From DASXMX01 sp035483795 (GTDB lineage: Bacteria > Planctomycetota > Phycisphaerae > Tepidisphaerales > Tepidisphaeraceae): a DNA stretch of 12,277 nucleotides. Positions within the stretch are counted from its first letter, which is position 1, and each line of letters opens with the position of its first letter. Below are positions 1 to 7,700 of the stretch, in pieces. Where the stretch lies: assembly GCA_035483795.1 (NCBI GenBank), contig DATHPP010000393.1:1-12277 (forward strand), in the 5' to 3' direction. Below the pieces are notes generated by a model. That model was not told where the DNA came from, searched no databases, and saw only the letters and a program-made list of their open reading frames with translations. The position numbers and the translations under genes are program-made.

Positions 1-1118
1 AGCAGCTCGCCGATCGAGGAAAACTGATCCGACAGCGCCATCCGCACCAGCGTCGCATCCAGGAGCGCGCGCCCCGCCTGCGACTGACGGATGTTGCGGC
101 GCAATTCTTCCAGGATCGTGATGTCCTGTGTCAGCGCCACCGGATCAAAGCGGTTGGCCTGCTCGAGCAGGTCCTTCATGGCCAGGCCGGGCACTTCGAC
201 CAGCGTCGAATCGGGACCGCAGGTCCGCAGGATCAGAAGGTTGCGAAGATGGTCGGTCAGCGATGCGATCAGACCATCGACCGAAAGGCCGCCGCTCAGG
301 ATGGAATCGGCCTGGCCGAGCGTGCTTTTGACGTCGCCCGCGCCGACGGCGTTGGCCAGATCGAACAGGAGCTGGGTCTTGGGCAAGCCGAGCAGTTGCT
401 CGACCATTTCCGCCGTCAGGTGCTTTTCGCCGATGCTGAGCAGCCGATCGAGCAGCGACAGTGCATCGCGCATCGATCCCGCGCCCGCCTTGGCGACCAG
501 CATCAGCGCGTCCTCATCGGCTTTGATCTTCTCCCTGCCGCAGATCTCCTTGAGGTGCCCGGCGATCTCGCGGGTCGGAATGTTGCGGAAATCGTACCGC
601 TGGCAGCGCGAAAGGATCGTGGGCAGCACCTTCTCGGGTTCGGTGGTGGCGAGGATGAATTTCACGTGTTCCGGCGGCTCCTCCAGCGTCTTGAGCAGCG
701 CATTGAAGGCGCTTTTGGAGAGCATGTGCACTTCGTCGATGATGTAGACCTTGAAGCGGCTGCGGGCGGGGCGGTACTGGGCGTTTTCGATGACTTCGCG
801 GATGTTGTCGACGCCGGTATTGCTGGCGGCGTCGATCTCGATCACGTCGATGTCGTCCCCGCGGGCGACCGCCAGGCACGACTCGCACTTGCCGCACGGC
901 TCGGTCGTCGGTCCCTTGGCGTTCGAGCAATTCAGCGCCTTGGCCAGAATCCGCGCCATCGACGTCTTCCCCGTCCCGCGCGTCCCGCAGAACAAATACG
1001 CATGCGCCACCCGCCCGGCGTTGATCGCCTTCTTGAGCGTTTGTGCAACATGGTCCTGCCCGATGACTTCATCGAACGTTCCGGAACGGTATCGGCGGGC
1101 GAGGACGGTGTAAGACAT
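1..1118 (-). CDS. dnaX: DNA polymerase III subunit gamma/tau, 5' part (runs off the left edge)
   Basis: This encodes the ATPase of the replicative clamp loader, which opens and loads the beta sliding clamp and, as tau, ties polymerase cores together. Translating the minus strand from the ATG at 1118 gives 372 codons with no stop before the edge. Visible features are the Walker A loop GTRGTGKT (residues 45-52), a zinc-binding set Cys64/75/78/81, Walker B with IIDEVH (126-131), the sensor 1 region ATTEP (157-161), SRC with the arginine finger (170-172) and sensor 2 GSMRDALSLLD (214-224), then the lid and start of domain III. The order and spacing are those of bacterial DnaX. The start is fixed by the conserved MSYTVLARRYR opening; no strong Shine-Dalgarno precedes it. 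The C-terminal tau part lies outside the window, so any gamma-making frameshift cannot be judged. It is transcribed away from the vapBC-thiL genes. Confidence 0.97.
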   Translation of the reverse strand, partial: MSYTVLARRYRSGTFDEVIGQDHVAQTLKKAINAGRVAHAYLFCGTRGTGKTSMARILAKALNCSNAKGPTTEPCGKCESCLAVARGDDIDVIEIDAASNTGVDNIREVIENAQYRPARSRFKVYIIDEVHMLSKSAFNALLKTLEEPPEHVKFILATTEPEKVLPTILSRCQRYDFRNIPTREIAGHLKEICGREKIKADEDALMLVAKAGAGSMRDALSLLDRLLSIGEKHLTAEMVEQLLGLPKTQLLFDLANAVGAGDVKSTLGQADSILSGGLSVDGLIASLTDHLRNLLILRTCGPDSTLVEVPGLAMKDLLEQANRFDPVALTQDITILEELRRNIRQSQAGRALLDATLVRMALSDQFSSIGEL

Positions 1119-1185
1119 AGCAATGGCGATTTTAGATTTGCAGTTTGCGATTGTGAAATACCGGACGCGCTGACGACGCGGAAGC

Positions 1186-1195
1186 ACTCTAGCAC
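1186..1195 (-). promoter_or_regulatory. dnaX: Possible extended -10 promoter of dnaX
   Basis: On the minus strand, GTGCTAGAGT contains a TGn extension directly before TAGAGT (4 of 6 matches to TATAAT), about 68 bases before the dnaX ATG. The hexamer 17 bases upstream (TTTCTC) is a poor -35, so only the extended -10 supports this. The same TAGAGT hexamer is the -10 of the better promoter proposed for the gene at 8950-10032. Confidence 0.3.
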
Positions 1196-1264
1196 GGTTT
1201 GTCATCCAGAGAAACCGATTCGCCACACGATATGTCGCGTGTGTCGCCGTCCGTCGTCCGATGA

Positions 1265-1287
1265 GCCGCCCAGCTTGCCGGGGCGGC
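1265..1287. repeat. GC-rich inverted repeat in the dnaX-vapB intergenic region
   Basis: GCCGCCC at 1265-1271 and GGGCGGC at 1281-1287 form a perfect 7-bp stem around a 9-base loop. No T-run follows on either strand, so it is not a normal intrinsic terminator. It lies between two divergent genes and has no clear role. Confidence 0.45.
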
Positions 1288-1337
1288 CGAGAATGTCACG
1301 TGTCATCAGCCGCAGACTCATAACGTCTGTTGCCCTC

Positions 1338-1353
1338 ACACATTCCGATGTGT
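1338..1353. promoter_or_regulatory. Palindrome, likely VapB/VapBC autoregulatory operator
   Basis: ACACAT-TCCG-ATGTGT is a perfect 6-bp inverted repeat with a 4-base spacer, ending 12 bases before the proposed GTG start of the antitoxin. VapB antitoxins, alone or complexed with VapC, usually bind inverted repeats in their own promoter, so position and shape fit. A weak promoter (TTGCCC at 1330-1335 and TGTAAA at 1351-1356, spacing 15) would straddle the palindrome. The operator role is inferred. Confidence 0.5.
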
Positions 1354-1365
1354 AAACTTCAACCC

Positions 1366-1566
1366 GTGGCGACGAACCTGCAAATCGACGACCGGCTTCT
1401 GAACAAGGCCCTTAAGATCGGGGGCCAGCGCACCAAGAAGGCCACCGTGACCGAGGCCTTGGAGGAGTACATCCGCCGCCGGGAACAGATGCGGGTGGTT
1501 CAAGCCTTTGGGACGATCGATTTCGACCCGGCTTATGATTACAAGACGCAGAGGAAGCGTCGGTGA
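1366..1566 (+). CDS. vapB: VapB-family antitoxin
   Basis: This is the antitoxin of a type II toxin-antitoxin pair: it binds and neutralises the PIN-domain toxin made just downstream and normally represses the operon. From the GTG at 1366 it is 66 residues. It opens with a VATNLQIDDRLL segment, followed by a basic stretch and helix (QRTKKATVTEALEEYIRRRE) as in the ribbon-helix-helix VapB group. The C-terminal tail (FDPAYDYKTQRKRR) is the part that normally wraps the toxin. The frame stays open upstream to TTG 1330 and ATG 1348, but family members begin at the ATNL segment, and the longer versions would run through the palindrome at 1338-1353. No Shine-Dalgarno precedes the GTG, so the mRNA may be leaderless. 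The stop codon overlaps the toxin start (GTGA). Confidence 0.88.
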   Translation: MATNLQIDDRLLNKALKIGGQRTKKATVTEALEEYIRRREQMRVVQAFGTIDFDPAYDYKTQRKRR

Positions 1567-1961
1567 ACGTCCTGGTGGACACGCCGGTCTGGTCGGCTGC
1601 TCTGCGCCGCGCCGCACCGCGATCGACGCAGGCCAATACGCTTGGCGAGCTGATCCGGCAGGGTCGGGCGCAGTTGATCGGGCCGGTCCGCCAGGAACTC
1701 CTCTCGGGAATCCGACAGGTCGCTCAGTTCGAGCGGCTGAGAGATGACTTGCGGGCCTTTGTCGATCTGCCGATCGAGACCACGGACCACGAGCAGGCGG
1801 CGGAATACTTCAACACCTGCCGCGGTCACGGCATTCAAGGCTCCAATACCGATTACCTGCTGTGTGCGGTCGCGGTCAGACGCGGGCTGACGCTCTATAC
1901 CACGGACGCGGACTTCGACCACTATGCCCGCTACGTCCCGCTCGTTCTGCACCGTCCGTGA
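1563..1961 (+). CDS. vapC: VapC-family PIN-domain toxin ribonuclease
   Basis: This is a PIN-domain toxin of 132 residues, the usual VapC length. VapC toxins are metal-dependent endoribonucleases that cut tRNA or rRNA when freed from the antitoxin. The acidic residues expected at the active site are visible: Asp6 in the opening strand (NVLVDTPVW), Glu45 in RQELLSG, Asp97 in SNTDYLL and Asp115/Asp117 in TTDADF. The GTG start overlaps the antitoxin stop, and a GAGGA Shine-Dalgarno sits at 1551-1555 inside vapB, 7 bases from the start, so the two are probably translated together. The protein looks complete and catalytically intact. The RNA target cannot be read from the sequence. Confidence 0.93.
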   Translation: MNVLVDTPVWSAALRRAAPRSTQANTLGELIRQGRAQLIGPVRQELLSGIRQVAQFERLRDDLRAFVDLPIETTDHEQAAEYFNTCRGHGIQGSNTDYLLCAVAVRRGLTLYTTDADFDHYARYVPLVLHRP

Positions 1962-2005
1962 TCGGGTTCAATCGGTGGCAGACTGATGTTGTCTGGGATT
2001 CATCC

Positions 2006-2896
2006 ATGGCCGGTGAGTTCGAGTTTATCGAATGGCTCAGTGGCCAGCAGAGGCCGTCGGACTTCGTGCCCCTTCCGCAGGGGGACGACCTGGCCGTCAT
2101 CAAATGGCGGGGCGAGGATCTGTTGCTTGTTGGGGCGGATCAGGTGCTCGATGGGGTGCATTTTGATTCGAAGGTCCACCCGCCGCGGGCGATCGGGCGG
2201 AAGGTGATGAATCGAAATTTGTCGGATTGTGCGGCCATGGCGTGCCTGCCTGCGGCGGCGATTACGACGGCGGCGCTTCCGCGCGGCGTCGGGCTGGATT
2301 ATGTCAAGGAGCTTTACCTGGGCCTGCGCGCCGCCGCCGATCCATTCGATTGCCCGATCGTCGGGGGCGATACCGCATCGTGGGAGGGCAAACTTGTCCT
2401 CACCGTCACCATCCTGGGCCGCAGCGCCGGCATCGAGCCGGTCACGCGAAGCGGCGCCAAAGCCGGCGACGCAATTTACGTCACCGGACTCCTGGGCGGG
2501 AGCATCCTCGGGCGTCACATGGTTTTTTCGCCGCGGATTTCACTGGCCCGCGAGCTGGCGATCACGGGCCGCGTCAGTGCGATGATCGATTTGAGCGACG
2601 GACTGAGCCGAGACCTTGGTCACATCTGCCGCCAAAGCGGCGTCGGCGCGATCATCGACGCCACCGACGTTCCGATCCATCCCGACGCGCTTCTGGCCAG
2701 TCGCGACGGCCGAACCCCGCTCGACCACGCCCTGCACGACGGCGAAGACCATGAGCTTCTGCTGGCCGGACGATTCGAGCCGGTTCCCGCTCCTCTGGTC
2801 CGAATCGGCCAGATGACTGCCGCCAGTGACATCCTGATCAAAGACGCAACCGGCGTCGGTCCACTGGCCGCGCGGGGATGGGAACACCCGCTTTGA
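2006..2896 (+). CDS. thiL: Thiamine-monophosphate kinase
   Basis: ThiL phosphorylates thiamine monophosphate with ATP to thiamine pyrophosphate, the last step of cofactor synthesis in the cytoplasm. The 296-residue protein has the family motifs in order: GDDLAVI (26-32), ADQVLDGVHF (44-53), VMNRNLSDCAAM (68-79), GGDT (120-123) in the metal/ATP site, IDLSDGLSRDL (194-204) and DGEDHELL (245-252). It is slightly shorter than the usual 300-340 residues. I chose the ATG at 2006 because homologs begin with an EFEFIEWL-type segment; the frame is open back to 1862, but that part only overlaps vapC. No clear Shine-Dalgarno is present. It lies 44 bp after vapC on the same strand, so read-through from the vapBC promoter is possible. 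No other thiamine gene is in view. Confidence 0.95.
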   Translation: MAGEFEFIEWLSGQQRPSDFVPLPQGDDLAVIKWRGEDLLLVGADQVLDGVHFDSKVHPPRAIGRKVMNRNLSDCAAMACLPAAAITTAALPRGVGLDYVKELYLGLRAAADPFDCPIVGGDTASWEGKLVLTVTILGRSAGIEPVTRSGAKAGDAIYVTGLLGGSILGRHMVFSPRISLARELAITGRVSAMIDLSDGLSRDLGHICRQSGVGAIIDATDVPIHPDALLASRDGRTPLDHALHDGEDHELLLAGRFEPVPAPLVRIGQMTAASDILIKDATGVGPLAARGWEHPL

Positions 2897-2946
2897 GCCG
2901 GCGTCGCTCTGCTCTGGCGGCATCAGCTCAGCTGGCAGCAATTGGT

Positions 2947-3171
2947 CTACCCGCCGGTATCGGCATAACTGTCATTGCCGGCCGTCAACTCGATCTGTTC
3001 GCCGAAAACCAAAGCGCGAATGGCGCCGGCACAATCCCCCGCATCGAACTCAACCTCATAGGCTTCCGAACACCAGGTGCTCTTCACAACGCCAATTGCA
3101 CCGCGGTGCAGAAAGAGATGGGGCAGATCGCGGGTCAGACGGACGACATCTTCTGGCTTGACCGCGGTCAT
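2947..3171 (-). CDS. Small DUF4926-like protein
   Basis: This is a 74-residue protein. Its core (VKPEDVVRLTRDLP, then a glycine-containing turn, then AYEVEFDA and a final strand ending in IELTAG) matches the pattern I know from DUF4926: a small beta-rich, SH3-like domain beginning with a 'D.V.L..DLP' segment and containing a 'Y.VEF' strand. The molecular function is unknown. In other genomes such genes often sit beside toxin-antitoxin or other small accessory genes, which fits vapBC nearby. The start is well supported: GGAGG lies 6 bases before the ATG at 3171. The open frame continues upstream to 3390, but that extension lacks family features. It converges with thiL across a 50-bp gap. Confidence 0.78.
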   Translation of the reverse strand: MTAVKPEDVVRLTRDLPHLFLHRGAIGVVKSTWCSEAYEVEFDAGDCAGAIRALVFGEQIELTAGNDSYADTGG

Positions 3172-3227
3172 GAATCCTCCAACGGCCATCGAAGGCCACT
3201 GATCTCCGCGCCCGACGGATCGCGCCA

Positions 3228-3248
3228 GCGGCCGATTCAACCGGCCGC
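3228..3248. repeat. Perfect GC-rich hairpin upstream of the DUF4926-like gene
   Basis: GCGGCCG at 3228-3234 and CGGCCGC at 3242-3248 form a perfect 7-bp stem around a 7-base loop (ATTCAAC). It lies about 57 bases upstream of the minus-strand start at 3171, so it could fold in that gene's leader. No T-run follows, which argues against a standard terminator. Confidence 0.5.
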
Positions 3249-3258
3249 GGCGGTTTGT

Positions 3259-3271
3259 GGGCCTCAGGCCC
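3259..3271. repeat. Short inverted repeat GGGCC-TCA-GGCCC
   Basis: A perfect 5-bp G+C stem with a 3-base loop, 10 bases after the hairpin at 3228-3248. Only three T residues follow on the plus strand (CCTTTGC), so terminator activity is doubtful. Confidence 0.35.
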
Positions 3272-3400
3272 CTTTGCTGAGCGTGAGCGCTGGACGGGCC
3301 AATTGTTTTCGCGATCCGTTCGCAACCGAACTTTGATTTCCCATGCCCGGGAAACGCCTTTCGAGCGGAATCCAACCGGTCAGTGCACACCTGGCGACAA

Positions 3401-3479
3401 GCGTCGAGGGTGGACCGGCCAGCTACTAGACTTGGCTGCCGTGGACAAAAATCCCATCACGGGCGTGATTCAGAACTTG
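3401..3479 (+). pseudogene. Truncated start region of an ECF-type sigma factor gene (promoter region plus 12 codons)
   Basis: Bases 3401-3476 align without gaps to 4109-4184, the promoter region and start of the intact sigma factor gene, with 58 of 76 bases identical by my hand count. The matched part includes the TAGACT hexamer, the GTG start at the same distance, and the first 12 codons (VDKNPITGVIQN against VDEKPTTVVIQN). After about 3480 the match fails: the frame reads on with unrelated residues and stops at 3566, giving only 41 codons and none of the sigma region 2 or region 4 sequence. This is therefore a decayed or deleted paralog rather than a working gene. Alternatively, a small duplication copied just the promoter and leader codons. 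Confidence 0.7.
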
Positions 3480-3534
3480 GCTGTCCACCCACCACGCTTA
3501 GCACCGACAGAAGGGTCAAGAAGAGGAAAGTCCA

Positions 3535-4008
3535 ATGATTACTACAGACGGTCCGAGGCCTTCTGACATCTCAAGTCCATGGTCTGAGGTGCTCCGTCCG
3601 GATGCCGTGCGGAAGGAGAATTGCCGGCACGCACCAGTTCGAGGCCATGGGCTGGGCGGATGCGATCAAGAAGAGTTCGCCGAAGAAGCCGCCGGGCGGC
3701 CGGCCAAAAATGGGGTAGGGAGAGCAAGGCGTGCCCTTCGACGCATTTGTGCCTTATCGTACCGGCTAGCCTACAAAGAATACCCTGATCGTTTGAATCG
3801 GGAGCAAGCCCAAGAGGCGATCAAGCGTGCCGAATCCATTGCCGGGCCCATCCACGAGACTTGGCGCATTCGATCCGCATCGCGCGACACGTTCTATGTT
3901 GAGTCACGGCATGCGAGTGGTCTGGTCGACCGCAGAACTGGCGAATTCACAGTCACATGGTCTGAAGCGGAAAAATTCGTGCGGGGGAGAATGAAAATCG
4001 GGTACTGA
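3535..4008 (+). CDS. Hypothetical protein, family not recognised; N-terminal half doubtful
   Basis: This ORF of 157 codons has a good ribosome site (GAGGAAAG ending 4 bases before the ATG at 3535), but I recognise no family. Residues about 80-157 look like a real folded protein: an amphipathic segment around DRLNREQAQEAIKRAESIAG, then an apparently beta-rich end with WRIRSASRDTFYVESRH and GEFTVTWSEAEKFVRG. Residues about 25-75 are rich in Arg, Gly, Cys and Ala, as in out-of-frame translation of G+C-rich DNA, while the next frame carries a more protein-like segment around 3632-3715 (see findings). A frameshifted or decayed gene is possible. Codon third positions look less G+C-rich than in neighbouring genes. 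It lies between two direct copies of the sigma-factor start region. No signal peptide or membrane segment is evident. Confidence 0.5.
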   Translation: MITTDGPRPSDISSPWSEVLRPDAVRKENCRHAPVRGHGLGGCDQEEFAEEAAGRPAKNGVGRARRALRRICALSYRLAYKEYPDRLNREQAQEAIKRAESIAGPIHETWRIRSASRDTFYVESRHASGLVDRRTGEFTVTWSEAEKFVRGRMKIGY

Positions 4009-4108
4009 AGGCGCGATAAGCGGGCCGATCACCCCGACCCGTGTTGATGGCAGGAACAAATAGCGGCTGACTTACCGGGCGGGCGACCAGTGCCCGATGG
4101 AGAACTGG

Positions 4109-4148
4109 GCGTTGAGGGTGGAAAGGCGACGGACTAGACTTCATTGCC
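4109..4148 (+). promoter_or_regulatory. Probable promoter of the sigma factor-kinase operon, with conserved upstream element
   Basis: TTGAGG (4112-4117) and TAGACT (4135-4140) are separated by exactly 17 bases, each matching 4 of 6 consensus positions of a housekeeping promoter. Transcription would begin near 4147, almost at the GTG codon (4149), implying a leaderless mRNA and explaining the missing Shine-Dalgarno. The region is preserved in the copy at 3401 and partly in the one at 8830. ECF sigma factors often drive their own promoters, so the conserved GCGTnGAGGGTGGA could instead be a signal for this sigma factor. Both readings are inference. Confidence 0.5.
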
Positions 4149-4784
4149 GTGGACGAGAAGCCAACCACGGTCGTGATCCAGAATTACCTTGACGATTTGG
4201 CCGCTGTGCGCGGAGACTCACCCGCCGAGCCAATCGTTCGCGCGTTACTCACCAGTGCCGTCGATCGATTGCATCTCTTGTGCGCGACGCTTCTGGTCCG
4301 CAGTTACCCGCGCTTGACCCGGCCGCCGCTCAACCTGCAGTCCGAAGAAATGCTCAGCGCGGTGGTCGAACGGCTGCTGAAGGCCATGCGCCAGGTTCGG
4401 CCGACGACGGTTCGCGAGTTTTTCGCCCTGGCCAACCAGCACATGCGGTGGGAGTTGAATGACCTGGCCCGCCGCTTAGATGAGCGGCAGAGCGCCGTCG
4501 AGCTGCACGAGTCTCAGGTTCCCGCGCCACCGCAGAGCAGTGGGTCTCAGATCAGCCCCAACCTGCGCCGGATGCTCTCCGCCATTGAGGGGCTTCCCGA
4601 GAATGAGCGGGAAGTCTTCAACTTGGTGCGCATCCAGGGTTTGGCGCAGACGGAGGCCGCCGTGGTGCTGGGTGTTTCACCCAAGACTGTGCAGCGGCGG
4701 CTTGGACGAGGCTTGGTGCTCCTGTCGACTGAACTGGGTGACCTGCAACCAACGGGCGGTGAAACGTCGAACCATGTCGAATGA
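4149..4784 (+). CDS. ECF-type RNA polymerase sigma factor, kinase-linked
   Basis: This 211-residue sigma factor would direct RNA polymerase to a specific promoter set. Region 2 spans about residues 33-110 (ending with the VREFFALANQHMRWELNDLARRL segment). A linker rich in Pro, Ser and Gln follows (about 111-138), then region 4 at about 139-196, with LPENEREVFNLV and a helix-turn-helix (LAQTEAAVVLGVSPKTVQRR). No region 1.1 or 3 is present, as in ECF factors. The GTG start is supported by conservation of the same position in the truncated copy at 3441 and by the promoter ending 9 bases upstream. The gene overlaps the kinase gene by 11 bp, so the two are probably co-translated. In Planctomycetota several ECF groups are genetically linked to Ser/Thr kinases, which are thought to control them by phosphorylation in place of a classical anti-sigma factor; that link is inferred here from context. 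Confidence 0.92.
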   Translation: MDEKPTTVVIQNYLDDLAAVRGDSPAEPIVRALLTSAVDRLHLLCATLLVRSYPRLTRPPLNLQSEEMLSAVVERLLKAMRQVRPTTVREFFALANQHMRWELNDLARRLDERQSAVELHESQVPAPPQSSGSQISPNLRRMLSAIEGLPENEREVFNLVRIQGLAQTEAAVVLGVSPKTVQRRLGRGLVLLSTELGDLQPTGGETSNHVE

Positions 4785-7700
4785 TCCGCGCGTCCTCGAT
4801 CTGGTCGAAGAAATCATCGGTTCCGGCCGAACGCCGGAAGAGGTGTGTGCGGACTGCCCGCAACTGCTATTCGACGTTCGCAATCGCCTGGAGCAATGCA
4901 AGCGACTCGAGGCGCAACTCGAGGCCGTTTTCCCATCGTCGAGAGTTGGCTCGCGCCGTCGTCGAATGCCGCCGCTGGCCGACGAGTTGCCGGAAATCCA
5001 GGGGTATACGGTCGAAGGCGTACTCGGCCGTGGCGGCGCCGGTGTTGTCTACCAGGCCAGGCATTTGAAGCTGAATCGCCCGGTCGCCCTCAAAATGCTG
5101 CTCCTGGGAGCGAACGCCACTGCGTCGGAAGTCCGGCGGTTCCGGCGCGAGGCAGAACTGGTGGCGGGCCTGCAACACGCAAATATTGTGCAGGTGTACG
5201 ACGTCGGCGAAACGGAAGACTGTCCGTATTTCACGATGGAGCTGATGGCCGGCGGCAGTCTGGCGCAGCAGCTCGGGGGACATCCGCAGCCGGCGCGGTA
5301 CGCCGCGGAACTTCTCACGCGGGTTGCCCTGGCGGTGGCCGCCGCCCATCAGGCCGGGCTTGTGCACCGCGATCTGAAGCCCTCAAACATCCTGCTCGCC
5401 CCTGACGGCACGCCCAAGGTAACGGATTTCGGCTTGGCCCGCCGCGTCGATGGGGATGCGACCCTCACCCTCACCGGCGCCCCGGGGGTCGGCACTCCCA
5501 GTTACATGCCGCCCGAGCAGGCATCCCGAAAAGCGGGTGCCGTCGGTCCACCCGCCGACATTTATTCGCTGGGGGCCATTTTATACGAAATGCTGACGGG
5601 CCGGCCACCGTTCCGTGCTGAGAGCGTGGGGGAAACCGAGCGGCAACTGATCGCTGACGACCCGGTCGCGCCGTCGCGGCTCAACAAGATGGTTCCCCGC
5701 GATCTGGAAACGATCTGCCTTAAATGCCTGCGTAAGGACCCGCTGGAGCGCTACTCCACTGCCGCGGCGCTGGCAGATGACCTCACGCGGTTTCAGGAGG
5801 GAATGCCGATCCAGGCCCGGCCGCTCGGCCTGGGGGCGCGAGTATGGCGCTGGTGCCTGCATCGGCCGGCGGAGGCGGCTTTGGTCGCGACGGCGCTGGC
5901 TCTGGTGGCTTTGATCATCGGGGGCGGTTTTTGGTTTCAGAACCAGCGAGATCAACGCCGTGCCGAGACGGCGCGGCAGCAGGGAGGCCGCACGCAGGCG
6001 GTCCAGACTGTGCTGGAACAGGCCGCCGCGTTCGGGAAGGAAGGCCGTTGGCCCGACGCGACGGCGGTATTGGAAGGAGGATCACGCCTGCTGGACGCTT
6101 CGGCGCCGCCGGATCTTCGTCATTCTCTCCAGCAGGCGGGCGCGGACGCGGAAATGGTCACCGAACTCGAGGAGATTCGACTTCGCCTATCGGAAGGCAA
6201 AAGGGCCCATGAAACGGTTTCACCGGAAAGCTTGTATGCCGCGGCGTTCGAGAAGTACGGCGTCGTTTCGCAGACGATGACGCCGGCGGAGGCGGCATTG
6301 CGGATTCACAACTCGGCCATTCGCGAGACGCTTCTGGCGTTCCTGCACGAATGGCTCTATCACGCCGACAAGGACCGCGCCCGGCTCCAGGCGATACTGG
6401 ATATCGCCGACGACGATCCGTGGCGGCGGGCATTTCGCCAGGAAATGGCCGCCAAGACTCCCGGGCGGCTGACGTTTCTGGCAACTTCACCGGAAGCAGC
6501 CGCACAGTCGCCGGTCATCCTTTCCGGGCTGGGCGGCATCCTGATCGTGGCCAATCAGAGGGAGGCGGCGCTGGCGATGTTGCGCGACGCCCAGCAGCGC
6601 CATCCGGATGATTTCTGGATCAATTATCTGCTTGGGCGTTTCTGGGGACAGGAACAGCCGCAACGAGCGATCGCCTTCTATCGAGCGGCGGTGGCCATCC
6701 GCCCCAGCAGCGACCAGGCGTACGTCGTGCTGGGCGCCGCTTTGCGCGACGCCGGAGATACCGATGAGGCGATTGTCGCATTCCGAAAAGCCCTGGCATT
6801 AAATCCGGATTGCGGTGACGGCAGGGACCTCGCAAAGGCCCTGGCGCCAAAAGGCCGACTGGAGGAGGCTCGCGCTGTCTGGGAGAAGGCGCTGGACCGC
6901 GACCCGCCGGACAACGATGCCTGGTACGGTTATGCCCAGCTTTGCCTGTTTCTCGGTAATGAGGGCGCGTACCGTCGCGTCCGCCATGCGATGCTCGACC
7001 GCTTCGGACATGTCGCCGAGATTTCGTCGGTTTATGCCGAGCGCACCGGCCTGGCGTGCCTGCTTCAGCCTCTCGCAGGGGACGAATTATTGCGTTCAAT
7101 CGAGTTAGCGGACAGCGCCGTTGCCGCCGGAGAGCCCGAGGACAAGTATCTGCTGTTTCTCAAAGGACTGGCGGAATATCGTCAGGGCCGACTTCCGCAG
7201 GCTATTCCATTATTGCAGGCAGCAACCACGAGACTTCCCAATCGACCGGGTCCGCGGCTGGTGCTGGCCATGGCCCAATTCCAGTCCGGCGATGCGCATC
7301 AGGGACGCAGATCATTGGCGGCGGCGGTTTGCAAATATAACTGGGAGGAAATCCGGGCAGACCACACCACCGCATGGGTCAACCACGTTCTTCGCCGTGA
7401 GGCGGAGGCCATGATCCTGCCAAACCTGCCGGCGTTCCTTCGCGGGGAATATCAGCCCCAGGAGAACGATGAACGGCTTGCTCTGCTGGGAATTTGCCAG
7501 TCCAAAACTCTCAACGCCGCGGCCGCCCGTTTATACGCCGACGCTTTCGCAGCCGACCCGACTCTGGCCGGGGATTTGACCGCGGACTGCTTCGATCGCG
7601 CCGCACGGGAAGAGGTATCCGCTGATCGAACCGAGGTCCTCAACTCCGAAGGGCGTTTCCTCGCCGCACGCTGCGCGGCTTTGGCCGGATCTGGTCTGGG

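Larger units (their letters stand above)
3172..3534. other. Stretch without an intact gene: hairpins and a sigma-factor gene remnant
   Basis: No intact gene is supported here. It holds two GC-rich inverted repeats (3228-3248 and 3259-3271), the remnant of a sigma-factor start region (3401-3479), and a spacer leading to the ORF at 3535. Long open frames here on both strands lack family motifs. Confidence 0.6.

Noticed and set aside
1224..1243. Inverted repeat CACACG...CGTGTG as a second VapBC operator
   Set aside because: The 8-base spacer and more than 120 bp distance to vapB make it weak next to the perfect palindrome at 1338-1353.
249..1355. Long plus-strand open frame (368 codons) opposite dnaX, plus other frames at 91-747 and 751-1113
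   Set aside because: They are antisense shadows of a clear dnaX with all its motifs; their translations are rich in Arg, Gly and Ala with no family pattern.
1862..2005. Upstream extension of the thiL frame
   Set aside because: It overlaps vapC in another frame, and ThiL proteins begin near the residues encoded from 2006.
3172..3390. Upstream extension of the DUF4926-like frame
   Set aside because: The domain starts at 3171, behind a perfectly placed GGAGG; the extension contains both GC hairpins and no family feature.
4480..4773. Upstream extension of the kinase frame
   Set aside because: It is the out-of-frame reading of the sigma factor gene; the conserved kinase N-terminus starts at ATG 4774.
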